From assembly GCA_008704415.1 (NCBI GenBank), contig VXIS01000026.1, positions 1 through 64,000 of the forward strand: a stretch of DNA of 64,000 nucleotides, given 5' to 3'. Shown here piece by piece: positions 22,407 through 34,717 of the stretch. Positions within the stretch are counted from its first letter, which is position 1, and each line of letters begins with the position of its first letter. Origin of the DNA: Sphaerosporella brunnea. Its lineage: Eukaryota; Ascomycota; Pezizomycetes; Pezizales; Pyronemataceae. The notes under the pieces were generated by a model. It did not search any database and had not been told where the DNA came from. It saw nothing but the letters and a program-made list of their open reading frames with translations. The position numbers and the translations under genes were made by a program.

Positions 22407-22814
22407 ATGGCACCAGAGTATCTCATTATCGAAGCAATGTCTGCTGCGCCAGAGCGTGTCTTCAATCACGATTACCCAACGCCGGTGCAGTCTCTGCGAC
22501 ACGTCCATCAGCGCTTTCGAATGTCTCAAAAGCTGGTCGCGCGACGGCCTGATCTCCACTACATTTGTGCGACTAAGAAAGATCCACCGGCACCCGGGGA
22601 CCGCAGTCGACCACAGCTAACCGGGAACATGGTCGACTGCGGTCAGCTGCCGACAGTCCAAGCCGTGATGCCCAAACGACTACCAGTCCTGGTCGTGCCT
22701 TACAACTGGACCGTCGCGTGCGATCCTGTCCAGTCTGGAGGCGGGGCTGGACCAGACGGACTGGTTGTAGGCCATGGCACATTGTATAAACTAAACGCGT
22801 TGAGGAACGAATAG
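22407..22814 (+). CDS. Unrecognised 135-codon ORF
   Basis: Starts MAPEYLIIEAMSAAPERVF just outside the copia LTR. The first half has unremarkable protein-like composition; the second half contains sequence typical of random frames. No domain, signal peptide or membrane segment is seen. It may be part of a host exon cut by the LTR, or chance. Confidence 0.2.
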   Translation: MAPEYLIIEAMSAAPERVFNHDYPTPVQSLRHVHQRFRMSQKLVARRPDLHYICATKKDPPAPGDRSRPQLTGNMVDCGQLPTVQAVMPKRLPVLVVPYNWTVACDPVQSGGGAGPDGLVVGHGTLYKLNALRNE

Positions 22815-25800
22815 AAGGCCTAGTAAAGCACACGCAGGCTGGATTGCGCCAGGCAGCAAAGGTGAGGCTACAACACGGGGCGATGGCAATATTTCGGTCG
22901 AGGCACGCAGTCGCGCTGCAGCAAGCGGTGACTGATTCTGCATGTTGAGGGGTCTCAGGCCCACGACCACCTGCTGTGTTGGTACGATGCAAGAGTTCGC
23001 GAGGTAGCTGTGGCGATTCACCATGCGGCCAGACGAACAGCGTACCGTCGCCCTGCAATATTGCGCTGTGTTCATGCTGACAACCTGCTGCGGCGCGAAC
23101 TTGGCTCGTGGGTCTGCATGTGGTTCGTTTACATCACCACAAAATGGCCGGTTTCCGGCGGCGCCGGGGATTGCCTTGACGCGCCGGGGATGCGCAGCGT
23201 TTCTTCCGCAGTGTGAGAAGCAGCTGTCGCTTCAAGGAGTCGGGAGTGGGAACCTGGCGTTGCCCTCACCTAATTTGGCTGGCTGCGTATCACCGCCGCC
23301 TGCAGGTGGATGTGTACACCGTGCGTCTCGACCTGACACTCTCATTCCGGCCATGAACTAGTGCTTCTCCCACAGCATTCCCCCCCCCCCCCCAGCCACC
23401 CAACAATTCCTGTTCTGTGCCGCCTTTGCCTGTGCCACCGGATCTGCAGACACGTTAACTTATTTACGATAATCACCTCCAGAGTAATACTCTTCCATCG
23501 CCTCGCTGTCGCTCGTCGCTGGTTTTCTAGGCTCTTGCTGGCCCCTGGCACCTGAGCTCGCAATATCCCCAACGTCATCCTAACCCATTCCCTTGCCTGT
23601 AATACCGTCATTTTCTGTCAGTGTACTGATGACCGGCGTTGACGTCTGGAACAGCTATGTGACAACGCGTCCAGTGAGGCGCGGCCGAGTTCCACTGCTA
23701 GCGGGGTGTCTGGGGAAGAGATTTGAGCCCACTCACGCCGTGGAGAGCAATCGGAAGAGCACATATGGCAGTCCCAAAGCCGCTACGCATAAGCCCGAAC
23801 GTGCCGAGCCAGAGGGTGCATGCTTGTCGGGGAAGTAGCGTGTTGCGTCCCAGGAGAGCGCGGTTTGGACACACATCAACGCCGGGAAAAATGCCAAGCC
23901 AGTGATAGATTGAGGATGTTCAAGAGGCCTGCGATGCATTCACTCTTTCAACGCACGCTCCGCTACCTGGATTGTGCGTATCGCGTGGTGCGAGCGCTGG
24001 ATTTCATCCATACCTCAACCTACAAGCATGGCCAGGACGTCAATCCAGGATATCGCCAAGCATTAGGTGTGCCATCTCCGCGTCCAACAGTAGATGTTAA
24101 CAAGATCAAAATGAGTCGAGGTGCACATACTATCGCAGCAGGAGGAGTGCGCACAGGACGTAGCAATCTTGCGACAATCTGGTGCACTCAGATAGCGTGA
24201 AATGGCGGGAGCTGCAGTAGATTCAACGCATTGATAATGGCCATGATGCGTATGATCAACTCCAACTGTTGGACCTTCGCAACCAGTGGGCTACCGGCGT
24301 CACCTAGCAACACGCCAACATGCTGCGCGCCAATACACCGAGCGAGAGCCTAACCAAGTCTCCAAACACTCCTGATACGGCGGCAGGCGCGCAGCTCCTG
24401 GCTTCAAATGACACGCGCGATACGAGCGAATTACCTCCTGTGGTGAGATTGTCGTGTTCGCTCGGTTGAAGTTTAGCTAGCTGCCCGCATTGGTCACGGA
24501 TGGCTAACCCCAGGTCCGTACAGCTTATATTCACCCACGACACTAAACTAAATTGTTTCTACATATGGATCTCCTCCACTCATCACCTACGCCACCAAAG
24601 CCACCTTGCTTAAGAGATGTGAATATGTCTCACGCCCGCCGCCCGGGTTTCATGAGCGTTTTCTGCGCGTTGGATTGCCCGTTTAAATCTGTTGTGACTC
24701 AAACATCCTCTGCCACTGCTCCACCTGCGTCGTTCCAATCCAGCAGCGCCCCTGTTAGGATGATACTCATAGATTATCCGTGTTAGAGCTTCCAAATCCC
24801 CGGAATCCGGTGCGGTGAGCGTCGTGTAAATTGTCGTTGCACCGAGGGCGCTAGGAAGGAAAGCATGTCCCCACTTGTTCGCTCCATCATCTCCCTCAGT
24901 GCTCTGCACGGTCGGGAAACAAATCCCAAGCAGCCGTGCCAGTCCTTCTCACTGCGCGGATCTTTTTTGCGTTGACGTAATGATTATTGCACGTGAATTT
25001 GTCGAAGAAACGCGCAGCACCAGCAACCTTCTCGCTGCTCCAATTCCTGCAATCCGAGTACGATATTTTCAAATTTAGTCACAATGGTGCTGCAGAAAGA
25101 ATGTTCTCGAACGAAGTGGAGACGCTTACTACCCCTCTGTGCAAAATTTGACGGTCGGCCTTTGTTCTTCCAACATTACCGGCTCAAGGGCTCCGTGCGC
25201 GTTGGCCTCGTGCTCCAGGTATCGGATGACTGCTACCTTCGCCGCTATCCGCGGTGTCGGCTCGCTGCAAGTGACTGCCTGCAAGATGTAGGGTTCTTCG
25301 CCGCTGAAAAAAATACACTCCAAGAGAGCGGACTTCCAGCGCAACCTGCTGGGTGTCGAACCGCGAGGATGGAATAAATACGCGCTTGAGATGATGTTCA
25401 GCCGCAACGGGTCTGCTGCCACAATCCTTGCGAGGAAACGTTTCTGCAGCCCGGAAACCTACGGGGTGCCGCCGGCGTTAAGTCTCACGATCCCCGCGTG
25501 CCGATATTCGCATGCCGGGTGGGTGGTAGGTCGTAGACCGCGCAGCCGCCTGTTTGCGTGCACGCCGCCTGCCGCGGACCTGCGATCTCGTCGGCGATCG
25601 TCCCGGGTGAGCGAGATATCATGACGAAGGGAGACGACTTACTACCGAAAAACAAAAAAAATCCTGCGCGACCTGGAATCTCTGTACACACTCCCCACAA
25701 CCTGCAAAAGAAACCAAAACCGTCCATCTTCAGGTGTACGGCCTCACCTTCGGGTGCGCCATAGGGATCGATTGCTAGAGGCCGGGCAGCCTGCCGCCTG

Positions 25801-28486
25801 GGGATTGATCCGCTGCAGACCGTTGGGATCCTTCTTGCGCGCATGTGCGTTTCGGCGGAAGCTAACGTTTTCCTCCAGGCTATGCATGTCCTGCAGACTT
25901 CGCTTCGTCCAACTGCGGTGTGGTGGGTCTGAGTCAGTTTGTTTTCCCAGTGTCGACCCTCCTTCTTCCTTTCACAAAGCCTTGGGGGTGGAAATCATGC
26001 ACACAACGTTCGAGAGCTTTCCGTTGGCTCGCAAGCAACAGAATGATTGTTGGAGCTATGCGTTTCCGGTGTTCCATCCACGGCAAGTCGGATTGTTCCT
26101 CGACGACTTGCAGCCGCTGCATGCTTTCTGCCCCTCCGTTGGTGTATGCATTGCACGCATGGCATGCTGCCGCCAATGGTTTGATCGGTCGATGTTCAAC
26201 ATGCCTTCAACTTTGATGCGACGCGATCCATGAACTACCAGAGTCGAAGATGCTCCCAGCAATGCAGCGTCGAGTGCAGCCGCCACTCCGCGCCACAAAG
26301 CTTCGTTCCGTGCTCCTCCGACAAAGCGACAGAAGCAGCCGCTGCCATTGTTTTCGGCATCTAGTGCATATGGTTGTGTCACATATTCATGTCATTATTT
26401 CCCTCAGCGACACCGCGTTGTTGCGGAGCCAGCGCTGTGGCTCTTTCCAATCAGTTGATCAATCATCTCGTTTCCCGTTTTCCACACCGTTCCGGCAGGT
26501 ATGACCTGCTGGCTGGTTTCTACCGCATCCAGGACGCCCGGCGAAGAATCGGAAATGTGTCCAAGCGTACGATCCCGCGTCCTGGACAGTTGCAGGTGGC
26601 AGTTCGTGCTTGCTACACAGCGTGATCGCCGTTTTCCATGCGGGCAATCCATCTCCTGGGTGATCTCGACACGGCCAACGACGACGCCACGCCGGCCTGC
26701 GAGCAAAGATTTTCCAGACACCCCTGGCTGGCACCTCTGCGGCGAAATCAACTCCGCCATCCGCCGTTGCTGCTCCGGACACTGGTCGTCGACTGTGCCA
26801 ATCCAGGTAGCGGGCTTCCAACGACCTGGCGCGTACCACCCTGCGCCGCAACTCGGGAGCCGCCGGGCTTTGTCAGCGTCGGTACCTGTCGGTGCAGGTG
26901 CGATGCGTCTGCGGCAGCCTAACCACGGAGCCCGATGCACGCCCTGTCGCCATAGTGCAGACCTTTGGTTGCCCGAAAGCGGGATGTGCGCTGATTAGTC
27001 AGACACGGGCGACCAACTGCAACTACGGTGTCAGACATCGAAGCAGGTAACCCGCAAAGGGGTATTTGTTACTGCGCACCTTGTAAACGTCGTTATCTGA
27101 CCGACATGTATTCCGGAAGATGCAGTCAGACAAATCAATGGGAAAAACAGCCGCCGAGTGACGGCACGGGCACGGCGTAGCATGGCCTCAAGCGCCACAG
27201 ATCTGGTTCGGACCCTCTCGACATCTCAGGCGCGCCGCCAGAACTGCTGGAATCGCGTCTGTTTTGGTCTGGAAGCTGCATCATTCCAAGGACGGTCTTG
27301 ACACGAAATCGACGTCGATCAGGAATTCGTTTGTGGCTGCTTTTTGTCCGACGCAACCTGCTAGAGCACGACGCAAAAACACCCCCCGGCGTCCGGTTAC
27401 GTGCCATTAGCCTCAGCACTCGCCACAGTATATCATCCCTTCCAACAGCGCAATTTAGAAATGCGCGGCGTTCTAACCGTAGAATCGGAAACAGCCCGTC
27501 ATGTACAATGAGACAGCGGAAATCGGCGAACTGTTCGACCGTCTACGCACGTGTCTAGTTCAATGGAATGAATGCAGTGCGTGCAGGTGCGGTCAACAAC
27601 CCTATATCATGCTGCCTGCCTACCGACACCTACAGCCTGTCATCAAGAAACCCTACACATCGTCTTCCGCCTCGGAACTGGATGAGCAACGACAGCACCG
27701 AGCCCCGTATCCAATCCAACCAGCACCGCCGCGGCCAAACGGTGTATCACCTCGACCACAGGGACCCAAGCGCAGCCACAGCGCTGATTTTGCGGGTGAG
27801 CAAGCAGCAGGAAGAGAACACCGTGGCAGCCGGTTTCCAGGCGCGAAACATCTGTAGCTGTGTTCTGAACAACAGATCTCCGACGTACAAACATGGGGCG
27901 AGCAGAATTCTATCGAGGTAGGCGAAAGCAGAGCAGGTGGGTTGATAAGAAAGAGGAGAACCGAAGCAGATGAGGTGCTGTAGACACTGAAGCTACCCCG
28001 GGTCGTCGCGCTGCAGTCATAGCTCACAGAATGATCGATCAGCCCATCAGCTGTTGAAAGAATTGAGGAGATGCTCGGTGTCTCAAACTCAACCGCAAAC
28101 GGGTTTTTTTTCGCCACGCTGTAAGATATGCGACAGATAAGCGGAAGCAGGCCCTTGAGCAATGATCCTCTGGAGCCAAGCACACTGAGCGGTGCATCGC
28201 AGGAGGGCAATGCTCATGTGGGAGCACATGATGCTCAACGCTTGGAAAAGGAGCGGGAGGAAAAGAAGCGCAAAGAGCGCGGAGAAGACTGGGCACGCGG
28301 CAAACACTCGGCGCCTGATAAAGTGGCACATAACCTACAGCGCCAGGACATGCGTAAACCCGAGCCCTGAAAACAACAAGCTGTCACTCATTCCTGGCCC
28401 CGAGTGAGACCTTCGCGCGCTACTTTCAGCTGATGTCTGGAACCCAAACAAACGATCGGGTTGGCCTGAGGAGGAAAAGGACCCGC
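22815..28486. other. No supportable gene in 5.7 kb
   Basis: Only short overlapping frames. A minus-strand frame at 24610-24909 with HAFLPSALGATTIYTTL looks protein-like but matches nothing I know. A C14 run lies near 23381. I saw no terminal repeats, tRNA or exon chain. Confidence 0.35.
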
Positions 28487-28488
28487 TA

Positions 28489-28879
28489 AAGTCCCACTTG
28501 ATAGTGGATTGATAAGATAAGACATAATCTACGCTGCAATGTCAATCCATCTGCGATTGTGCCCCCACGCCTCGCGATCCACAATACCGCCTCCCCGCCC
28601 TGGACTCAACAAAATCCGCATGAACATCCGGCTCCTTGTCATGGCAACCGCGACTGACCCTCTGGATTCTGAAAAAGAAGCTTGGGGAGAACAAAAGGCA
28701 CAACTGGCAGCGAAGAGTCAGGCGGGTAGCCACAGCCATAGAGCGCGAAAATATGTATATTTGTGAATTTTCCTTCATTTTTTATTTTTGGTGCAGGTCA
28801 TCAATTGCCGCGTAGATTGTCTCTTATCTTATCAATCCACTATCAAGTGGGGTGTGCACCATCAAGTGGGTCGGGACTT
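28489..28879 (+). mobile_element. TA-bounded MITE-like element, copy 2
   Basis: 391 bp between TA dinucleotides (28487-28488 and 28880-28881). The ends are inverted repeats AAGTCCC, then GTGGATTGATAAGATAAGA and AATCTACG. The left end lacks about 22 bp present in the right end and in the 12.38-kb copy (GACCCACTTGATGGTGCACA plus a few bases), so its repeats are unequal. TA flanks fit a Tc1/mariner-type mobiliser. A small frame inside begins MATATDPLDSEKEAWGEQK. Confidence 0.75.
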
Positions 28880-29517
28880 TAGTTGCAACCGCAAATCAAA
28901 CTTCATGGCGATTTGTGCATGTGCCGCGGCAAGCAGGGCTCCGTCTCGTCAGCGACCCAACGGTTTTACACGCACTTCGCGAGCGCACCTCCAGGGCATG
29001 TGGAGAAATATTCAGATTCATTCTCACGGAGAAAAACTAAAAAATTCAATGGGGCTCTGCAACACTGGAAGGCTGACAAAGAGAGTGCAAATTGCGGGTT
29101 TAGGCATGAGATGGCGGTGGAAGTAGGTGCGACGTCTGGGGTTCGCTGGTCTGGAGAGAACACTGCGAAAAGGGGTAAGATGACGGTGTGGGCACGATAA
29201 ACGAAGCAAGCGCCTGCAGTGATGTGTGGGCATTCATTATGTGGAATTTTGAAGGGCTGCTCCATTTTTGGGACCCAGAAACGCCAGGAGCTATGGTGCA
29301 GGCAGCTATAAACCTGGTCGTCGCACGGATATTTTCGTCGGAAAATAAGCAGCACGCAAGTGAAGAAACAGTGGAATGGAAAACGTTGGGTTGTAGAGCG
29401 CATCTGCCTTAGGTGCTTAACGTTTGTTTGCTCTGAGTTCGGACGCGGGGATACCGGCATTGTCCATCTCCGACGACCAGGTTTATAGCTGCCTGCACCA
29501 TACGGCAGGCTGCCGGA
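28880..29517. other. No supportable gene
   Basis: Sits between the TA-bounded element and the transposase remnant. It could hold the eroded N-terminus of that transposase, but I cannot identify it. Confidence 0.3.
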
Positions 29518-30170
29518 ATGAAACTTCCAAAACTCAACTCCCATTGCAAAACAAAGGAAACCAAGCGGGATGATGAACGCAAGGCATCGAACAAGCGGAA
29601 GAAACTGCGGGTGACGGAGCCAAAGGCTGCGAGGGAGGTTTTAACTGCGGTCATTGCGCAGCGAGGAAAGCCGCCCAACATAACGCAAACATGGACAGGA
29701 AAGAAACAAAGAAACACAAATTTGTTTAGGTCAACCGGGGTCAAGGCCGAGGAATTGACTGCAGGAGGTATGTTTACCACGTTTGCCGGCCTTCTTTGTG
29801 GCCCGGATATAGAATCCTTGCTGGGGTGAATCCAAACTTCATCCTCATGAACGATGGTGCTGCTTCGCATCGGGCTATACAACCGAAGAGCGTGTCAACG
29901 AAGCTGTTGGAAAATTGCACTTGCCACCGGATTCGCTGCACATCGATCCTGTTGGGCGGATCTGGTCTCCGATGAGGACACGTATCCAAACCCGTCGCGG
30001 TGCCGAGCGGATCAGCACCGTCTAGGCGATGAAGAAAGTATCACAAGAGTGGGATAAGGCCACAATTCAGGAAAACAATAACAAAATAGCCAAGCAACCA
30101 ACAGTCATGCGGCGCTGTGTTGGAGTCAAAGTTGGGAGTAAAGTCCACCCTTGTTGCACCATTTCCTTTT
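29518..30170 (+). pseudogene. Tc1/mariner-like DDE transposase remnant
   Basis: Fragments in several frames. The clearest is GYRILAGVNPNFILMNDGAA followed by SHRA, matching the second catalytic block of the DDE_3 superfamily (normally ...LMQDNAPCHRA). After a frame change comes LPPDSLHIDPVGRIWSPMRT, matching the third block (DSPDLNPIENLW), where the usual Asn-Pro and Glu are replaced. An in-frame TAG then precedes MKKVSQEWDKATIQ. The upstream frame at 29518-29829 is probably the central part. Multiple lesions make it inactive. Confidence 0.55.
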
Positions 30171-30302
30171 AGGTTTTGTCGATCTTTGAAGAAATGAGCA
30201 TATTGTTGTGCGTTTTTTTTTTTTTTTTTTTTCGCATTCTCAAGAGTTTTTTGCCCCGTGTATTTTCTCGCTAGTTTGGATCTATTGTCGCCCTTTTTGA
30301 GC
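30171..30302. other. Intergenic sequence with a poly(T) run
   Basis: About 22 consecutive T residues near 30213. On the minus strand this is an A-tract downstream of the 55-bp repeat, so it could mark a retroposon tail or be simple sequence. Confidence 0.4.
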
Positions 30303-30444
30303 TATGGTGCTGTGCGCTTTAAACCTGGACCTTCGCTAGTTTAGCATTACCCGGAGTTGACGCCACGTGTAGCTACAAGACACTCAATAAAAAACTGATA
30401 ATTGAACTACAAATTTTCATCTCAAATTCTCAAAACCCCGTCGT

Positions 30445-30654
30445 TCACTCTCCGGTGGCTTGGAGTTTTTTAATTATAAAATTCGCTTTAGATCTTCGTA
30501 GGCTGAAAGGATAATTAGCTTGAGCGGTCCGGGGCAGTGCCTCACCTTCTTTCAAAATCACTGTCTTTATTTTGTCAAGCCTTTCGTCAATGCCCTTTCG
30601 GTGACGGGCAGACTGCGGCCAGTTGGAACGCACAATTTCAACCTCCTCTCTTGA
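30445..30654 (-). pseudogene. 109-codon ORF of the TIR element, 3' part
   Basis: Resumes after the LINE with EIVRSNWPQSARHRKGIDER, then a Lys-rich helix-like stretch and FSLRRSKANFIIKKLQATGE before TGA at 30445. Basic and without recognised domain. Joining across the 14-bp duplication keeps frame exactly, the main evidence that both pieces were one gene. Confidence 0.65.
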
Positions 30655-30685
30655 TTTTGTTTTTTTTTTGTTTTAATCATCCTGT

Positions 30686-30705
30686 ATTCGGCCGCTTGCG
30701 GCCAT
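30686..30705 (-). promoter_or_regulatory. LINE 3'-terminal hairpin
   Basis: The minus strand reads ATGGCCGCAAGCGGCCGAAT close to the 3' end; GGCCG pairs with CGGCC around a CAAG loop. The same 20 bases recur at 62576-62595. Such a structure is a candidate for RT recognition during target-primed copying. Confidence 0.7.
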
Positions 30706-30850
30706 GACATGGGACTATGTACATAAATCTACCCTTGGACCTCATGTGTCCACAGACGGGCGTGATTCACTAAACATACCAAGGAAAGCCGTGTTCAAAG
30801 TGTGACAAAGGAAAGACAGAAGGAAAAAACAAAGGGAAGAACAGGCGGGG

Positions 30851-33800
30851 TCATTCTTGTGGCTTCTCTGGCCACTTTCCTACGTGCGTGCTCGACAGGA
30901 AGCCCAACAGGGCTTCCGTGCACCTAGCGTCTGCCAGGATCCTGGCCACCGGAGTGGAGGACCTCTTCCAGCCCTCCTTGCCGCCTACTTTCGTTGCCAG
31001 CCCTATGGCCTTCCATAGGGCTTCCTGCTCTTTCTTCCATCTTGCGCACCTCTTCAGAAGATGCTCCCTTGTCTGCTTGGGGGCCTTGCGGCACCACCAG
31101 CACTTATCGTCCGTCCTGCTGCCGGTCCACATCAGATATGGAGCGGTGGGTGCTTTGTTGAGCCGGAGTTGGAAATACCGAGACGCCAGTGCTTTAGGCG
31201 CCTTGGCCGCAGCCTTGTCCCATTTAGCTTTACGCTTATAGTATGCTTTGGCTTTGATCTGGCGGCTCAGCCAGGCATTTCGGTCTTTCGTCCTGGCGTC
31301 GGTGACCAGGCGGCCAATGTGCGCCAGTGAGGTGACCTCGATTGTGTGCGGCCTATCCAGTCGGTCTCTTGCAGCGGCCTTGGCGATTTGGTCGGCCATT
31401 TCGTTGCCTGGGATGCCTTTGTGCCCGGGCACCCATCTGTATTCGGTGTTCCAGCCGAGCAGGCGTAGCTCATTTTCACCTTGGCGGATTCGTGGCAGCA
31501 TTCATTGACCTGCTCCCAGGTCACCACGCCTCAGGCGTTTGAGTGCCGTTTGAGCGTCCACAAAGATGTAGACGGTCCCAGACAGGTTCGGCGGGTCTTC
31601 TTGTCGAAGGCGTGATCTGACGTGGGTGCTTCTCGATGCCAGTTCTAGTCCAGCCGCGATGCCGAACAGCTCTGCGTCATAGGCTTCCTTGTTATTGCCA
31701 ATGTAGCCACTGCTTCGGCACCACTCGTCGACAGTCATGCTGGTCCGTGCGACTGCGTCAAAGGCACCGTGGCCGTCTTCCAAGCGTGATCCGTCCGGGT
31801 ACACTGCCATGTGGTTTTTTGTGGGCTGTTCCAGTGACGAGGCCGTCAGCGCCGCAGTGTTTTCGTCTTCCTCAATGGCGACATGGCCGGTGGGGTGCTG
31901 GAGATTCGGTCGAGTCGGTTCTATGCTTGTGGGGTGTCCAGGGATGGTTACGGCCAATCTGCCCATGATGTTGTGTGGCTGAGTTTCTGGGGCACTCCCA
32001 CCAAAGGCGTTGCTTGCTATAAAGCGGAGCAGGTCGTTGGTAGAATTGACTTCTGGCTGTCGGTTTCCGTTTAGGTCGGTTGCGGCGTTCCGTAGCCGGT
32101 TGCCAGCTGGGTTGTTGTCTGGAGTCGCCGCCAGGCGGGCTGCAAGACGCCTGCGTCTGTGGCGGAGGACAGTTTCGGCGTCTGTCAGACCGGCTTCGCA
32201 GATGAGGGGTCCAATAGCCGATGTCGGTAGGGCACCCAGTACTGATCTGGCCTGCCTGTTGAACAGCTTCTGTATATCTGCAGTTCGTTCTTTTGGCCAT
32301 CAAACCATAGTTCGGTTCCGTATAGGGCGACAGCTTGCACCGCTGCGATCTGGATCCGTCGTACGTTCTCGGTGCATAAACCCAGCCGGCCAGTTAGTGA
32401 TCGGATCCTGGCTTCCGCGGATCTTGCCTTGCCCATTCTGACGTTATGATGATGTTGGAGGGTCAGTTTGGAATCCAAGAAGACTCCAAGCCATCGTGTC
32501 GCATGCTTGTTATAGGGAACTTGTATGCCAGCCACAGAGACCTTCATGTCGGGAAGCCTCCGCTTCCCCGTTAGCAGGATTGCTTCGGTCTTGGCCACAT
32601 CAAAGGCCACTGCGTTCGCGTCTGCCCACTTGAGGCTGGCGGTCGCGCAGCGGTTAAGCATGTTTGTAACGTCTGCTACTGTGTCTCCGGTAGCAACCCA
32701 TGCAATATCGTCTGCGTATGAGAGCGCGAAAGTGCCCTGAACGGCTTTCTCCACCTCGGGGAAGAGGCCTGAGAGGTATATCGCGAAAAGGATGGGCGAG
32801 ATTGGGGATTCTTGTGGTAGCCCTGTCTTGATGTTGATCGTCTCGCTGAGCTGTCCTTCAACCTTCATCTGGACACGCCTATCTTCCATGAAGGAGGCAG
32901 TCCATTTGATTAGGCTATGTGGCGCTCCTAGCTTGATGAGTCTGCGTATAAGCACGGCTTTAGATACATGGTCGAAGGCTCCTTTGACATCCATCAGTAG
33001 TGCGCCGACCATGCGTTTCTCCTGCCAAGCCTCTTGTGCGTGATCCATCAGAATTGCGACCGCATCCACGGCTGCTCTGCCTCGTCTGCTGCCAAATTGT
33101 CCATCATGCAGCCAGCCTTTTGACTCTGCGGCTTGAGCCAATCTGCCTGTGGCCACTCGCTCGATTACCTTGCCCAGGCAGCAAAGTAGGGAGATGACAC
33201 GGTGAGCTCGGGCTTTGGAGTAATCATCTTTGCCAGGTTTGGGTATGACAACGCCGATGGCCTGGCGCCATGGCAGTGGCTGGTGACCTTGCCAGATGCA
33301 CGCGCGTACAAGCCCTGTGATCCTGTTGGGGTCCCACTTGTACGCTAGCCTGACGGCGGGAGGGCCCAGCTTGTCTGGGCCAGCAGCGGAGCGGGAGGCT
33401 TGCGCAAAGCATGCCTGCTCCACCTCTTCGTCTGAAACATACGTGTCGTTGTTCAGTCCGTCAAGCTCTTGAGGGGACCAGTTGTCGGATGGAGGCTCGG
33501 GGAAGGCTTGACGTGCCATCATGTCGCTCTTCTCCTTCGTGGTGGTGGCCATCCTGCCGTCCTGACCGGTGAGCGCACCCCCTTCAGTCATTGTGGGAGT
33601 GTTGTTAGTGTATCTCAGGGCCTTCCATGTGTCTTCTGGGCCGGCGTGTTGTAGAAAGGTTGTCCAGTGTGCCCGTTTAGCTTTCCTGATAGCGCTCCTG
33701 AGAGCCCTGCGTGCATTTTTCACAGCCTGATGAGTGGTCCCTTGACGTCTGCGAAAGGATCGTTTGACCGCATTGAGTACGCGGCGTAGTTCGTCGATGT

Positions 33801-34716
33801 CTGCGTTCCACCAGCGCTTAGAGCGTGCACATATACGTAGCGGTTTGGCGTGCATCTGGAGGGTTTGGGTGATGGCCGCTGAAATCCAGGTAGCCTCCTG
33901 GTCAAGAGCTGTTATTGGGGCATCGAGCTGTACCACCGGCCTGTTTGCAGCCAGTTCTCTCCACGTGTCCTCGGCGTCTTTTAGCTGTTTTTCCGTCATG
34001 CCGTTGATGTCCCAGCCAGTAACCTCTGTGTTGGTTTGGTTGGAGCAGTTGGGCTTATCCTCAAGGCATGACCACATTATTAGTTGGTGGTCAGAGCCCG
34101 TCTCGAGCTCAGGCTGGTCTATAGTCCAGTTGCTGACAATCACGTTCTTTGACAGTGTGAGGTCTAAAATGGCTGGCTGTGCTCCACGGTCGCACGTGGG
34201 GGTGTCGTCGTTCCAGACGGTCAGCTCATGGTGGTCAATGAGTGTCTCAAGCCAAGCAGCTATTGCGGTTGGTTTGGCCAGGTTGGGTCCCAGCGTACGC
34301 TATGCGCGTTGAAGTCACCTGCTAGGATGACCTTATCTGAGTCCATAATGGCAGTCCCAATTCTCGGTGCGACTGGGCCTTTGGCTAGTGAAGGCATTGT
34401 TGACGACGTTGATTTTGAACTGATCGTAAACGTTGATAATGCGGCATTTTGCGCCGGATGGTGAGGTTGCGTCGATGACCATGACGTCACCCGCGCTGGA
34501 TACCAACTGAGATTGAACAGTGAAGTTGGTCTTGGAGTCGGTACGTATGGCAGCCCAGGTCCTGCCTGAGCCTGTAGAACCGAAAGGCCTGGTGTGTAAT
34601 GCGGTAGGCTGGGGGCTCCTGAATGAGCACTAGGTCCGTCTTGTTGCGAATTGCAATTTCTAGACAGGTATGTAGGACTGGCCCGGACCTGTTGACGTTG
34701 TGTTGGATGCACCTGC
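30851..34716 (-). pseudogene. LINE copy 1 ORF2 (EN, RT, RNase H)
   Basis: Endonuclease nicks the target, RT copies the RNA, RNase H removes it. Endonuclease signs: QHNVNRSGP, LVLIQEPP, AGDFNAHSVRWDP, GSDHQLIMW. RT: KPGKDDYS, MDVKGAFDHV, SPILFAIYLSG, YADDIAW. RNase H: YPDGSR, DAELFGIA, VDAQTALK, VPGHKGIPGNEMADQ. The end has a knuckle C-x2-C with H and C (CWWCRKAPKQTREHLLKRC). Lesions: frame changes at the start codon, near 34345, 34270 and 32275, and an in-frame TGA at 31502. RT motif 4 reads QESP where copy 2 and the family have QGSP. Inactive as read. Confidence 0.88.
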
Positions 34717-34717
34717 A

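Noticed and set aside
26404..26940. 178-codon minus-strand frame as a gene
   Set aside because: Overlapped by equally long frames on both strands, and Cys/Arg-rich composition typical of random translation.
30213..30232. Poly(T) as the 3' tail of the full-length LINE
   Set aside because: The 14-bp target duplication places the LINE end at 30655, so this tract belongs to something else.
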